Of a stretch of 64,000 nt of DNA, positions 27,211-37,022 are shown one piece after another; the first letter of the stretch is position 1, and each line of letters begins with the position of its first letter. The position numbers were made by a program, and so were the translations under genes. Below the pieces are notes generated by a model. It saw only the letters and a list, made by a program, of their open reading frames with translations, did not search any database and was not told where the DNA came from. This DNA is from Saprospiraceae bacterium. GTDB lineage: Bacteria > Bacteroidota > Bacteroidia > Chitinophagales > Saprospiraceae. The stretch lies in assembly GCA_020627705.1 (NCBI GenBank), contig JAHDGJ010000017.1, forward strand, positions 16,473 through 80,472. The letters are read 5' to 3'.

Positions 27211-27251
27211 TAATTGGGGGTTTTCCCCTATGGACTAAGGGTTATAGACTA

Positions 27252-27259
27252 TACCTTTG
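27252..27259 (+). promoter_or_regulatory. -7 promoter element of the response regulator gene
   Basis: TACCTTTG matches TAnnTTTG and ends 19 bases before ATG 27279, giving a short leader. Confidence 0.6.
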
Positions 27260-27278
27260 TCACATAGAAACACCACCT

Positions 27279-27926
27279 ATGATAAAGATCTTAATAGCTG
27301 ATGATCATACCATGTTTGTGGATGGCATAGAGTCCATTCTCAAAACCGAATCTGATATTAATGTAATAGGTCAGTGTTATGACGGACTCTCTATTATCCC
27401 ATTTATAGAAAAAGAAACACCAGATATCTTATTACTGGATGTAAATCTTCCAGGCAAAAATGGCATCGAGGTGTGCAAAGAATTGCATGCCAAATATCCC
27501 ATGGTTAAAGTACTGGCGATCTCTATGTTTAATGAAGAAAGCTATGTTACCGAAATCCTAAACAATGGAGCCAAGGGATATATTTTAAAAAATACAGGAA
27601 GAGAAGAATTGCTTTTAGCCATTCATACAGTCCAAGAAGGCAAAACGTTTTTCAGCAAAGAAGTGACGAACACCATCATGAAAGGCTTAATGAATAGCCG
27701 GAAAAACGGAGGTAAAAAAACAGCATTTTTCCCGAAAATTTCGAGAAGAGAAAAAGAAGTACTCAAACTCATTGTAGAAGAACATACCACGCAAGAGATC
27801 GCGGACAAGTTATTTATCAGTTTGAAAACAGTAGAATCTCATCGCTCAAGCCTGCTTTCTAAACTTAATGCTCGAAATACTGCGGGACTGGTACGAATTA
27901 CGCTCGAAAACAAGCTTCTAGACTAG
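27279..27926 (+). CDS. NarL/FixJ-type response regulator
   Basis: The 215-residue protein has a receiver domain with acidic pair Asp8-Asp9, phosphoacceptor Asp54 in LLLDVNLPG and the conserved Lys in GYILKNTG. A LuxR-type helix-turn-helix follows (SRREKEVLKLIVEEHTTQEI, ADKLFISLKTVESHRSSLL). It is divergent from the TPR histidine kinase, whose HisKA_3 domain is the usual partner for this regulator class. Its stop overlaps the stop of the opposing glycosyltransferase gene. Confidence 0.92.
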   Translation: MIKILIADDHTMFVDGIESILKTESDINVIGQCYDGLSIIPFIEKETPDILLLDVNLPGKNGIEVCKELHAKYPMVKVLAISMFNEESYVTEILNNGAKGYILKNTGREELLLAIHTVQEGKTFFSKEVTNTIMKGLMNSRKNGGKKTAFFPKISRREKEVLKLIVEEHTTQEIADKLFISLKTVESHRSSLLSKLNARNTAGLVRITLENKLLD

Positions 27927-29089
27927 GAGTTAAGCATGCCGCGAAAGCATGTGAGGTATCCTTTGGCCATTTTATCCCAAGAATAATTTTGTTTGGTGTA
28001 CCCGGCAAATTGCTGGCCATACTCCTCTAAGTTTGATTTGGCCAACCAAAGGTCAATGGTATTTTTCCAAGCCTCTGCATTGGAAGTTTGGACCATTACT
28101 CCATTGCCTTGATCTATTATGGCATCACGGATTCCCTCTGTATTGGAAGCTAAAACTACCGTCCCACTCAAACAGGCCTCCAAAGCAACTAAGCCAAATC
28201 CTTCCAAATCTCCATCGATGTTTATGTTGGGCATAATAAATAAATCAGAAGCAGCCAAGCAAGATACCAATTCTCCAAAGGGGAGCTTACCTAAAGAAAC
28301 TATTTTTGAGCTATACATTGGATCCTGCAACAATTGACGGATCGTTTCTTGGTCCGTAGGTATACCAAAAAGCAAGGTTATTTCTTTCGCAAGTTTGGAA
28401 GGAAGTAGCTTGAGTAATTTATCCTTCAAAGTGGCTTTTGTTTTGAAGGGACCAATCATGGCATACAGGACATCGTCGCCCAATTTGGGCAATACATTTT
28501 CGATAAACCAACTGAATCCTTTTCTTTTTACTGCTCGGCCCATGCTGATTAAAATGCGCTTCCCTTTGGGATCAACGCCTTTATCCAAGATTCGTTGATG
28601 CAAGACATTTAAATCTATTGGCATGTCGGAAATATCATGATCCACACCATTTGGAATCACATCTACCCTATCAGCATCAAATCCTCTTTTAATACATTCT
28701 TCTTTTGTTGCACTACTCACTGTGATAACCTTATCATAGGCCTGCAACCGTTTAATCAAGCGTTTTTGAAAATAGCGATTGGGGAAAACCACATCCAAAC
28801 CATGCAGAGTAACCACCGATTTGATGCCTTGCAAAGCAGTAATCCAACTGCATATCACACCAACTGTACCATCGTTACAATGAATAAGTTCGATCCCAGG
28901 GTTTTCGCTCAGGATTCGTTTAACCTTTCTTTTTAGACTCAAATAAAAAGAGAACACAGAACCCTTTCCATCAAATACAATTTTATGCACTTTCGCCTCG
29001 GCGGAAACACCCTTGATCAAATGAAAACTTTGATTCTCCATCCCTCCAATGGAAGGTGGGTATTTATGTGTTATGAATAGGATCTCCAT
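27923..29089 (-). CDS. Glycosyltransferase family 4 protein
   Basis: The start at ATG 29089 gives the normal GT-B N-terminus MEILFITHKYPPSIGGMENQ; the longer frame to 29128 only adds residues over the upstream gene. The donor-binding half shows ILISMGRAVKRKG and the E-x7-E pair region in EGFGLVALEACLSGTVVLAS. It likely transfers a sugar from an activated donor to a lipid or glycan. It overlaps the flippase-like gene by 26 bases and belongs to a three-gene operon. Acceptor and sugar are unknown. Confidence 0.85.
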   Translation of the reverse strand: MEILFITHKYPPSIGGMENQSFHLIKGVSAEAKVHKIVFDGKGSVFSFYLSLKRKVKRILSENPGIELIHCNDGTVGVICSWITALQGIKSVVTLHGLDVVFPNRYFQKRLIKRLQAYDKVITVSSATKEECIKRGFDADRVDVIPNGVDHDISDMPIDLNVLHQRILDKGVDPKGKRILISMGRAVKRKGFSWFIENVLPKLGDDVLYAMIGPFKTKATLKDKLLKLLPSKLAKEITLLFGIPTDQETIRQLLQDPMYSSKIVSLGKLPFGELVSCLAASDLFIMPNINIDGDLEGFGLVALEACLSGTVVLASNTEGIRDAIIDQGNGVMVQTSNAEAWKNTIDLWLAKSNLEEYGQQFAGYTKQNYSWDKMAKGYLTCFRGMLNS

Positions 29090-30044
29090 TGCCAGTATCT
29101 GCTGCTTTCTTATATTTTCTTTCGACAAAGAAATAAAGAATAAATCCGATCAACAACCAAAAGAGCTGTTTTGCCCTACGCATCACACATATAAACAACC
29201 AGGTGGCATTATCAGCTACGTCTATAGCAAGTAAGAATATTTTGTTTACATATTCTTCAAACCCAATTTGGCCTGGGATAAAAGCTCCAAAACTTTTAAA
29301 GGTAACAATGCCCATATCTAGAAATAAAACTGGAAAAAAGTCAATGGCTTTTTCGATAAAGTAAAAAAGAAGATAAAACTCTAAAGCTCCAACAATCCAA
29401 TGCGCACAGCTAAAAAAGAAGATAATGCCCAGGTTTTTATTTTGTTGGAAAGATCTAAAGGTCTCCACCAAAAATTCCACAAATTTTTTCCAAAAGGCAT
29501 ATTTGTATTCTGTTTTTGATTCTCCTTTTACGACAATGCTTTTGGCCAAATTGTAAAACAAATAAAGAATCCCTATTAAGGCAAGATTGATGAGAACCAC
29601 CATGGGTAAAGAGATTCTCTTGGCAGTGTACAAAAAGATACTGGAGATAACCACAAACAAAATGATCAAGCTAAATACCAACATGCCTCTAGACAACACC
29701 ACAGATTGCAATCCATCTTTAGAACTTACTCCTCTTTTATTGAGCAAGTAAATTTTAGCCGCCTCTCCTCCGATTATACTTGTCGGATTAAAAATCGTTA
29801 CATTTTCGCCTATCAATCGCAGATAAAACAACTCGATCATCGAGAGCTTATTTTCGGGAAAGCTATATTTCCAAGCGATGGAAGCCATAAGGTACGATGT
29901 CCCCGTAGCAAGAATGATATAAATGAAATCCCAACCAACCTTTTTTATCGAAGCCCAAATGGTGCTCATGTCTGCATTGGCTATAAAAAACCCAAGGCTG
30001 ACCAATAAAATAGCAGCAATAATATATTTCCAGTAGTTTTTCAA
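29064..30044 (-). CDS. Flippase-like membrane protein (LPG synthase TM / UPF0104 family)
   Basis: The 326-residue protein has about eight hydrophobic segments and the family's marker regions: GENVTIFNPTSIIGGEAAKIYLL after the second or third helix and SFGAFIPGQIGFEEY near the C-terminus. Such proteins resemble the membrane part of MprF and are thought to flip or bind lipid intermediates. It lies between two glycosyltransferases, which suggests handling of a glycolipid product. That role is inferred from context. Confidence 0.8.
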   Translation of the reverse strand: MKNYWKYIIAAILLVSLGFFIANADMSTIWASIKKVGWDFIYIILATGTSYLMASIAWKYSFPENKLSMIELFYLRLIGENVTIFNPTSIIGGEAAKIYLLNKRGVSSKDGLQSVVLSRGMLVFSLIILFVVISSIFLYTAKRISLPMVVLINLALIGILYLFYNLAKSIVVKGESKTEYKYAFWKKFVEFLVETFRSFQQNKNLGIIFFFSCAHWIVGALEFYLLFYFIEKAIDFFPVLFLDMGIVTFKSFGAFIPGQIGFEEYVNKIFLLAIDVADNATWLFICVMRRAKQLFWLLIGFILYFFVERKYKKAADTGNGDPIHNT

Positions 30045-30059
30045 CGCTGTGAAGATAAT

Positions 30060-31223
30060 TTAAGAATCTTGAGATTCTTGATATAATCGACGAAGATCTG
30101 CGAAATACCTATCAGTCAAATAATCCCAACTCAAGTTTTGGGTGTATTTGATGCCTTCCTCTTTCATTTTAGCATATAATATGTTGTCTGATAAGAGCAA
30201 TTTGATTTTGTCTACATAAGCCTGAGAATTGTGACTCTCCACCAAAAACCCAGAGATTCCGTCTTTTATAATACCTGTAGGTCCTCCTTTGTTCGCGGCG
30301 ACAGAAGGTATTCCTGAGGCCATGGCTTCGGTTACGACATTGCCGTAGGTTTCGGTATCTGAAGGGAAAAGAAAAACATCGCTTGATGCATATACCTTGG
30401 ATAATGCCTCATGTGTCAGCGCACCCAAATAAATGGCCTCAGGCATTCGTTCCTTTAATCCTTGTCCAGCGGCTCCATCCCCTGCCACAATCAAATTAAA
30501 ATCTGCCCCTTGTTGGCGAGATAAATTATAAATCTGAATGAGGGTTTCTAAATTTTTCTCCCAAACCAATCGGCTGGCAAACAGCACATTGGCGTTTTTG
30601 TTGCCTGTTTTGGATTGTATAAAAGCGAGGTCTCTTTTTTCTGGATTGAAAATTTTGGAGTCAATCCCACGTGGCCATAAGGAGCAATTGGAAGTATCAA
30701 TATCTAAGGTTTGAAAATCCTCAAGAATCCCTTCCACAGGCACATATACAATGTCGCACTTTTCGTACAATGATTTGGTCATCGCAGTAATCCTGGCCTC
30801 TACAAACGGGATCAATGGTTTAAAAAATCGGAAGTAATATTTAACATAGCTCACAAAATGGGTATGATAAATAGTAGTAAGGGGCAGCTTGTTTTTCTTG
30901 GCATATTTCGCCCCATAATTTCCCAACATGGACGGATTGGAAATATGAATCAGATCTGGCTTAAATGCAGCTAATTCCTTTTTTAGTACCCTACGGCTCA
31001 TAATTGGGACCGTTGCGCGATACGGGTCATTCATGGGCATTCGGATTGAAGAAAGCTTCACATAGGTATTGCCCTTCTCGTCTTGAGGCGCCAATCCTGT
31101 TAGAAACAAGAAATCAAAATGCTCCTTTGGAATTCTCCGAACGATTTGCTGTATAGTTCGTATGCATCCGTCAAAGTCCTCTAATAATATATCTGCAAAA
31201 AAAGCTACTCTAATTTTACGCAT
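30060..31223 (-). CDS. Glycosyltransferase family 4 protein
   Basis: A 387-residue GT-B enzyme beginning RKIRVAFFADILLEDFDG. The C-terminal half contains LFASRLVWEKNLETLI, a GDG-AGQGL nucleotide region and SDTETYGNVVTEAMASGIPSVA, the donor-binding E-x7-E type motif. The N-terminal part (DLIHISNPSMLG, TTIYHTHFVSYVKYY) resembles mannosyl- and diglucosyl-glycerol transferases acting on lipids. It is the first gene of the glycosyltransferase/flippase operon, 15 bases ahead of the flippase gene. Confidence 0.85.
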   Translation of the reverse strand: MRKIRVAFFADILLEDFDGCIRTIQQIVRRIPKEHFDFLFLTGLAPQDEKGNTYVKLSSIRMPMNDPYRATVPIMSRRVLKKELAAFKPDLIHISNPSMLGNYGAKYAKKNKLPLTTIYHTHFVSYVKYYFRFFKPLIPFVEARITAMTKSLYEKCDIVYVPVEGILEDFQTLDIDTSNCSLWPRGIDSKIFNPEKRDLAFIQSKTGNKNANVLFASRLVWEKNLETLIQIYNLSRQQGADFNLIVAGDGAAGQGLKERMPEAIYLGALTHEALSKVYASSDVFLFPSDTETYGNVVTEAMASGIPSVAANKGGPTGIIKDGISGFLVESHNSQAYVDKIKLLLSDNILYAKMKEEGIKYTQNLSWDYLTDRYFADLRRLYQESQDS

Positions 31224-31331
31224 TTCTCCTGATGCTTGGCAATAACTCCAAAATAAAATTGTGGTTCAATAGCCCGAAATTATGCAATAAAATTAATGAT
31301 TGCCTTTATATTGTAATACGAAAACAAGATC

Positions 31332-32162
31332 ATGCAAACCAATAGTTTAAGTATACCTAATTCGGATCATCAATTGTTTACATACCAATGGCAAGCAGAC
31401 AAGCCAATGGCTAATATCTTGATCGTACATGGCGGGTTTGAACATGCAGGCAGATATCAAGAAGTGGCTAATTTTTATTCGAAAAACAACTTCAATGTTT
31501 TTGCTTACGACCAACGTTTCCATGGCCAATCTTCTGGTGAAAGAGGTTACTTTTCGTCTTTTCAACATTTGGTCGATGATTTAAATATTGCTAAAGCATG
31601 GGCTTTTAAAAATTCTGAACTTCCAAATTTTGTGTTGAGTCATAGCTTGGGAGGTCTTACGACTTTTTTAAATACCATTGAAAAAAATCCTGGTCCAAAA
31701 ATCAAAGGATATGTTTTTAGTGCTCCTGGTTTGATCATTGACCCAAACCTTTCTCCCATATTGCAAAAGCTTTCAGGAGTTTTGGGCAGAATAATGCCAA
31801 AGCTTTCGACCATTTCCTTAGATTCTAATTTTGTCAGTCGGGATCAAAACGTCAGGGACAAATACAATTCGGACCCCTTAAATTACAGAGGGAAAATCAA
31901 AGCCAAAACAGGCTTCGAGGTCCTAAAATTTACCAAAAAAGCACAAGAGTCACTTTCCAAATTTGAAGATCCTTTTATTGTGCTTCAAGGGACGGATGAC
32001 AAACTTATCGATCCGAGTGCATGCGAAGCACTCTACTCAAAAGCCCGCAGCAAGGATAAAAGCCTCAAACAATATCCTGGATTATATCATGAGATTCTAA
32101 ACGAACCCGAAAGAGAAACAGTCTATCGAGACATATTAGATTGGTTGCAAGAAAGAATTTGA
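31332..32162 (+). CDS. Monoacylglycerol lipase-like alpha/beta hydrolase
   Basis: The 276-residue protein follows the monoglyceride lipase / lysophospholipase pattern: LIVHGGFEHAGRYQEVA (oxyanion), AYDQRFHGQSSGERG, nucleophile elbow SHSLGGL, acid Asp in GTDDKLIDP and His in YPGLYHEILNEPE. No signal peptide is seen, so it is probably cytosolic or membrane-peripheral. It probably releases fatty acids from monoacylglycerol or lysophospholipids. Confidence 0.82.
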   Translation: MQTNSLSIPNSDHQLFTYQWQADKPMANILIVHGGFEHAGRYQEVANFYSKNNFNVFAYDQRFHGQSSGERGYFSSFQHLVDDLNIAKAWAFKNSELPNFVLSHSLGGLTTFLNTIEKNPGPKIKGYVFSAPGLIIDPNLSPILQKLSGVLGRIMPKLSTISLDSNFVSRDQNVRDKYNSDPLNYRGKIKAKTGFEVLKFTKKAQESLSKFEDPFIVLQGTDDKLIDPSACEALYSKARSKDKSLKQYPGLYHEILNEPERETVYRDILDWLQERI

Positions 32163-32272
32163 ATTCTTAAATTCTGACACTTCTGTGAAATGACTTGGAT
32201 GCCGATGTCGTTTTAGAGACTTGACAACCTCCCTACTCCTTTCTTTATTGGACTACTTTTAAGTGGTATCAT

Positions 32273-33100
32273 ATGAAAGGATTGTACACGATATTGCTCC
32301 CTATTTTTAGTCTTGTATTTGTGCATTGTACACCAAAGCATCAAACATGTCCAGTGGCTCAAAAGGATCGCTTTTTGCATATCGCGCATTGCTACTCTTC
32401 TCAACCTGATCGTGTTTTGCAACAAGTAGAAAAATTAGATTTTGACTGTCAAGATCTTCTTTTACTCGGTGGGGATTTATTACTCAACAGCTCAAAAGAA
32501 AAAAAACACTTAGATTATTTGGATCACAAGTTTGACCTATCCAATCCAAACACACTATGGAGTGTCGGAAATCATGATGCCCAAAACGAAACTCAAATCA
32601 GCCATTTTACAAAGCGGCAAACATACTATCACTACAGATGGAAAGACATTTCATTTGTTGTACTCAACACCGAATTAAACGGGGGTGATATATTGGGAGA
32701 GCAGTTGCAGTTGCTCCAAAATGTAACGGATACCCTTGCTCATGCCAAGTATTTAATGATCCTCCATCACAAATTGATTTGGCTGCATGGAGAATACAGC
32801 TTGGAAGTTTTAAGCAAGTACTTTTCTAATGGCCCAATTGGCGAGTGTGCCTTTTGTATTAAAAAAAACAATTTTTACGAAAAAATATATCCCAAATTGG
32901 TGCAGGTCGAACGCAAAGGAATCAATGTCATTTGCCTTGGCGGGGATATTGGAAAATTTACCAACGAATTTGAATACAAAACAAAGGAAGGTATAGATTT
33001 TATCGCATCAGGAATGGCAGACAGGAATGATAATAAGGTACTTCAGTTTGAATATGATCCTCTTACTTCAGTTTTAAATTGGAAATATCTCGATATATAA
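32273..33100 (+). CDS. Metallophosphoesterase-like lipoprotein
   Basis: A lipoprotein signal (LLPIFSLVFVHC) precedes a calcineurin-like phosphoesterase domain. Motif 2 is LLLLGGDLL, motif 3 is SVGNHDA and a later motif is MILHHKLIW with CLGGDIGKF near the end. The first motif, normally D-x-H near the N-terminus, reads IAHCYSS and lacks the Asp, so the metal site may be altered. It could be a surface phosphoesterase with unusual metal ligation or an inactive relative. Confidence 0.65.
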   Translation: MKGLYTILLPIFSLVFVHCTPKHQTCPVAQKDRFLHIAHCYSSQPDRVLQQVEKLDFDCQDLLLLGGDLLLNSSKEKKHLDYLDHKFDLSNPNTLWSVGNHDAQNETQISHFTKRQTYYHYRWKDISFVVLNTELNGGDILGEQLQLLQNVTDTLAHAKYLMILHHKLIWLHGEYSLEVLSKYFSNGPIGECAFCIKKNNFYEKIYPKLVQVERKGINVICLGGDIGKFTNEFEYKTKEGIDFIASGMADRNDNKVLQFEYDPLTSVLNWKYLDI

Positions 33101-33132
33101 AAAAGGCCCACAAAATTTGCAGGCCTTTTTTT
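33101..33132. terminator. Bidirectional terminator between convergent genes
   Basis: AAAAGGCC (33101-33108) pairs with GGCCTTTT (33122-33129), with T-runs on both strands. It directly follows the phosphoesterase stop and lies before the icd stop on the other strand. Confidence 0.75.
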
Positions 33133-33148
33133 ATTAATCAATGACATC

Positions 33149-34375
33149 TTACATGTGCTTGATAATCTCATCTCCAAATTCCGAACATTTTAATAAGGTT
33201 GCTCCCTTCATTAAACGTTCAAAATCATAGGTTACTCTTTTTGATTTTATGGCACCTTTCATTCCCTTTTCAATAATCTTTCCTGCTTTTTTCCATCCCA
33301 TATAATCCAACATCATCACTCCTGATAAAATAACTGAGCTCGGATTAACTTTATCTTGACCCGCATATTTTGGAGCCGTACCATGCGTTGCTTCAAACAC
33401 ACCTATACCTGTTTCGTAATTTATATTTGCGCCTGGAGCGATCCCGATTCCTCCTACGGCAGCTGCAAGAGCATCAGAGATATAATCTCCATTGAGGTTT
33501 AAGGTCGCAATATGATCATATTCTGCAGGTCTCAATAGGATTTGCTGCAAGAAGGCATCTGCGATCACATCTTTAATGATCAATTCGCCATACTTGGTCT
33601 TGATAACTTGCCATGGTCCACCATCCAAGTCTTCTGCACCAAATTCTTTTTTAGCTAGTTCGTATCCCCATGCCTTAAATTGACCTTCAGTAAACTTCAT
33701 AATGTTACCCTTATGTACGAGAGTAACTGATTTCTTCTTTCTCGCAATGGCATCATTTATCGCTGCACGTACAATACGCTCGGTTCCTTCAACAGAAACA
33801 GGCTTGATACCGATAGAAGCTGTTTTAGGGAAACGAATGGAAGTAGCGCCCATTTCGTTGATAATGAAATCCTTTACTTTTTCATTCTCCTCCGTGCCAT
33901 GCATGTATTCAATACCAGCATAGATGTCTTCTGTATTTTCTCTAAAGATGGTCATGTCGACCAATTTTGGTTGCTTCACTGGTGAAGGCACACCTCTGTA
34001 CCACTTGACTGGTCTTACACATGCGTATAAATCAAGCTTTTGTCTGATCGCCACATTAAGTGATCTAAAACCTCCTCCAACTGGAGTAGTCAAAGGACCT
34101 TTGATCGCAACCAGATGCTCTCTAATGGTATCGATAGTTTCGTTTGGCAACCAATCTCCTGCACTTCTAGCATTCGCTTTTTCGCCCGCATAAACTTCTT
34201 TCCAATGTATTTTTCTTTTTCCTCCAAACGCTTTTTCCACGGCAGCATCTAAAACCTTTTGGGCAGCTGCCCAGATATCTGGACCAATACCATCTCCCTC
34301 GATAAATGGGATGATCGGATTGTCAGGAACTTGTATTTTCTTTCTTCTTGACAAGGTGATTTTTTGACCACTCAT
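33149..34375 (-). CDS. icd: Isocitrate dehydrogenase, NADP-dependent type
   Basis: The start is set at ATG 34375 (MSGQKITLS); the longer frame to 34411 overlaps the promoter element. The 408-residue protein shows the bacterial ICDH pattern: [28 protein letters not shown] (substrate phosphate Ser), [27 protein letters not shown] and [11 protein letters not shown]. The enzyme oxidises isocitrate to 2-oxoglutarate in the TCA cycle. Coenzyme preference is assumed from family, not read from residues. Confidence 0.93.
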   Translation of the reverse strand: MSGQKITLSRRKKIQVPDNPIIPFIEGDGIGPDIWAAAQKVLDAAVEKAFGGKRKIHWKEVYAGEKANARSAGDWLPNETIDTIREHLVAIKGPLTTPVGGGFRSLNVAIRQKLDLYACVRPVKWYRGVPSPVKQPKLVDMTIFRENTEDIYAGIEYMHGTEENEKVKDFIINEMGATSIRFPKTASIGIKPVSVEGTERIVRAAINDAIARKKKSVTLVHKGNIMKFTEGQFKAWGYELAKKEFGAEDLDGGPWQVIKTKYGELIIKDVIADAFLQQILLRPAEYDHIATLNLNGDYISDALAAAVGGIGIAPGANINYETGIGVFEATHGTAPKYAGQDKVNPSSVILSGVMMLDYMGWKKAGKIIEKGMKGAIKSKRVTYDFERLMKGATLLKCSEFGDEIIKHM

Positions 34376-34408
34376 ATGTTTGATTTTGAATTTTCTAAAA
34401 ATAAGCCA

Positions 34409-34416
34409 CAAAAGTA
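34409..34416 (-). promoter_or_regulatory. -7 promoter element of icd
   Basis: The minus strand reads TACTTTTG, matching TAnnTTTG, 33 bases upstream of the icd ATG. Confidence 0.55.
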
Positions 34417-34513
34417 AGCAAAAAGGTACAAGATACCCTGCGGTATTCGAGGTTTGGGTACAATATCACATTATCTAATTAACTTTACACATTACATAAA
34501 CTCCTAATACATT

Positions 34514-35536
34514 TTGAATCCAAATTTAGATCCTAGCGAATCCAATCTTTCTTCGGAAGAACGCCAGTTCGAAAAAGCATTGCGGCCATCTGGGTTGAAT
34601 GAATTTTCTGGACAACAAAAAATTGTAGACAATCTGGAGGTTTTTATTCAAGCGGCCAAGCTGCGTGACGAAGCATTAGATCACGTACTGTTGCACGGCC
34701 CACCAGGATTGGGTAAAACAACTTTATCTCATATCATTTCTAACGAATTGGGTGCACAACTTAAAATGACTTCTGGTCCTGTGTTAGAAAAACCTGGAGA
34801 TTTAGCTGGTTTGTTGACCAATCTTGACGCAAAAGATGTATTGTTCATTGACGAAATTCATAGACTCAATAACGTTGTGGAAGAGTATTTATACTCAGCC
34901 ATGGAAGATTATCGCATAGATATCATGATTGACAGTGGCCCGAATGCTCGATCTATTCAACTAAGTATTGAGCCTTTTACCCTAATTGGTGCGACTACTC
35001 GAATGGGGCTTTTGACTTCGCCTATGCGGGCACGTTTTGGCATCACTTGTCACCTTGACTATTATGATATTGCGACACTGGAAAAAATCCTAATTCGTTC
35101 GGCGACCATTTTGGGCATCGAAATGGATGCGAAAGGGTGCCATGAAATTGCTAGAAGAAGTCGGGGGACTCCTCGGATAGCAAATGCATTGTTGCGAAGG
35201 ATAAGGGATTTTGCCATGATCAAAGGCAATGGAACCATTGATCAAGAAATTGCCAATTATGGCCTAGATGCTTTGAATGTAGATCAATCCGGTTTGGACG
35301 AAATGGACAATAAAATCCTATCAACCATTATTGAAAAATTTAATGGTGGTCCTGTTGGCTTATCAACCATAGCTACCGCAGTGGCGGAAGAAGCTGGAAC
35401 GATTGAAGAGGTTCATGAACCCTTTTTGATTATGGAAGGATTTATTCAGCGAACCAAAAGAGGACGAGAAGCAACCAAAAAAGCCTTTAATCATTTGGGC
35501 ATCAAACCCCCAACCAAAAATGGTCAGCTGTTTTAA
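34514..35536 (+). CDS. ruvB: Holliday junction branch migration helicase RuvB
   Basis: A 340-residue AAA+ ATPase with Walker [12 protein letters not shown], Walker [11 protein letters not shown], sensor [18 protein letters not shown] and a C-terminal winged helix ([21 protein letters not shown]). It drives branch migration with RuvA. The TTG start at 34514 is supported because the following residues NPNLDPS match the usual RuvB N-terminus. It is divergent from icd. Confidence 0.96.
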   Translation: MNPNLDPSESNLSSEERQFEKALRPSGLNEFSGQQKIVDNLEVFIQAAKLRDEALDHVLLHGPPGLGKTTLSHIISNELGAQLKMTSGPVLEKPGDLAGLLTNLDAKDVLFIDEIHRLNNVVEEYLYSAMEDYRIDIMIDSGPNARSIQLSIEPFTLIGATTRMGLLTSPMRARFGITCHLDYYDIATLEKILIRSATILGIEMDAKGCHEIARRSRGTPRIANALLRRIRDFAMIKGNGTIDQEIANYGLDALNVDQSGLDEMDNKILSTIIEKFNGGPVGLSTIATAVAEEAGTIEEVHEPFLIMEGFIQRTKRGREATKKAFNHLGIKPPTKNGQLF

Positions 35537-35539
35537 GAT

Positions 35540-35588
35540 ACCTTGTACCCTGTACCTTGTAACCTGCACCTTACACCTTGTACTTACA
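35540..35588. repeat. Degenerate short tandem repeat
   Basis: The stretch between ruvB and the DUF3467 gene is a run of imperfect copies of a unit close to ACCTTGT (TACCTTGTACC, TACCTTGTAACC, CACCTTACACCTTGTAC). It is a low-complexity intergenic repeat with no coding potential. Confidence 0.6.
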
Positions 35589-35597
35589 ATCTTTCAT

Positions 35598-35918
35598 TTA
35601 TGCTTGTCCCGCAGCACTAAAATTCATAGGGGGCATAAATTGCTCTGGCTCTTCAACCTGTCCGTGTTGGCTTTCGTATTTTTTGATATTCTCATTTAAA
35701 GCACGCATCAATCGTTTGGCATGCATAGGAGTCAGTATAACTCTAGACTTTACTTTGGCCTTGGGTACGTTGGGAACCAAACGGATAAAATCTACCACAA
35801 ATTCTGATTGCGAATGTGAAATAATTGCCAAATTTGAATAAATACCTTCGGCTACTTCCTCTGGTAATTCAATATTGATTTGACCTTTCTTGGGGGCATT
35901 TTTTTGTTCCTTTGCCAT
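35598..35918 (-). CDS. DUF3467 family protein
   Basis: The 106-residue protein matches DUF3467: INIELPEEVAEGIYSNLAIISHS, EFVVDFIRLVPNVPKAKVKSRVILTP and HAKRLMRALNENIKKYE. The fold is predicted to be small alpha/beta and cytosolic, and the family is widespread with no established role. It converges on ruvB across a short tandem repeat. Confidence 0.85.
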   Translation of the reverse strand: MAKEQKNAPKKGQINIELPEEVAEGIYSNLAIISHSQSEFVVDFIRLVPNVPKAKVKSRVILTPMHAKRLMRALNENIKKYESQHGQVEEPEQFMPPMNFSAAGQA

Positions 35919-35979
35919 CTATTTAGCTTTGAGTTATAACAATAAAACTACAATTTAGTTAAGCAAATATTTAAGGACT

Positions 35980-36771
35980 ATGTCAGATTATCTAGAAATT
36001 AACCGTGCGCTCTGGAACGATAAATTAGAGGCACATCTAGCCTCCAAGATGTACGATATGGAAGCATTCCGAAATGGTAAGAACTCGGTGGATGAAATAG
36101 TGCTGAACGAAATAGGCGATGTTTCCGGTAAATCCCTTTTGCATCTGCAATGCCATTTTGGCCAAGATACCCTGTCTTTTTCGCGTATGGGTGCCAGAGC
36201 CACTGGACTAGATCTTTCCGACAAATGCATAGCAAAGGCCAAAGAATTAGCCAAAGAGCTCCATTTGGATACACAATTTATATGTGGCAATGTGTTGGAT
36301 ACCAGAAAATTAGTTCACGACCAATTTGATATTGTCTTTACTAGTTATGGGACTATAGTTTGGCTTCCTGATCTTACGCAATGGGCAAAAGTGATCAGTC
36401 AAAGTTTAGTACAAGGTGGAATATTCTATATGGCCGAATTTCATCCTTTGATTCAAATGTTTGATTATCCTAAAGAAGATATTACGTATCCATATTTCAA
36501 CAGTGGCAAATTTGTCGAAGAATCTGAAGGCACTTATGCAGATACTACAGCTAATCTAAAGGGCACTGAGGTGTTTTGGTTTCACAGTTTGGGAGAAATA
36601 TTTAAAGTCCTTAGAGGGCAAGGATTGGAGTTGCTTCATTTCGACGAACACGACTATTCGCCTTACGATTGCTTTGGAAACAGCGTGGAGTTTAGTCCAG
36701 GTAAGTATCGATTCGGGAGCTTCAAATACCCAATTCCCCATGTTTACAGCATGAAATGGCGTAAAAATTAA
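35980..36771 (+). CDS. SAM-dependent methyltransferase (class I)
   Basis: The 263-residue protein shows the class I SAM-binding signature SLLHLQCHFGQDTLSFSRMGA (motif I), ATGLDLSDKCIAKAKELA (post I) and DIVFTSYGTIVWL (motif II/III). The N-terminal NRALWNDKLEAHLAS and C-terminal GSFKYPIPHVYSMKW ends are typical of a Methyltransf_11/25 group of small-molecule methyltransferases. The substrate is unknown. It is transcribed alone. Confidence 0.85.
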   Translation: MSDYLEINRALWNDKLEAHLASKMYDMEAFRNGKNSVDEIVLNEIGDVSGKSLLHLQCHFGQDTLSFSRMGARATGLDLSDKCIAKAKELAKELHLDTQFICGNVLDTRKLVHDQFDIVFTSYGTIVWLPDLTQWAKVISQSLVQGGIFYMAEFHPLIQMFDYPKEDITYPYFNSGKFVEESEGTYADTTANLKGTEVFWFHSLGEIFKVLRGQGLELLHFDEHDYSPYDCFGNSVEFSPGKYRFGSFKYPIPHVYSMKWRKN

Positions 36772-37022
36772 CATATTTAATTTTTACCTATACGACATAA
36801 ATTGATACATAATGCAAAGACAACCAGAACTTTAAAACAAGTATTATCTATCTGATTATCTGATATTTACATATCCGTCATTTTCATCATAAATAATTCT
36901 TTTTCTCTTTTATTTTGAATTACTTTTATAGCATCAGAGCAGTCTGATACCCAAACCCGATTTAAAAACTGAAGCCTTGTATTCCCAAAATACGATGGTC
37001 TTCCCAAACCGATTACGCTTCT

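Noticed and set aside
35540..35588. CRISPR array
   Set aside because: The units are 7-12 bases, imperfect and without spacers; it is a simple tandem repeat.
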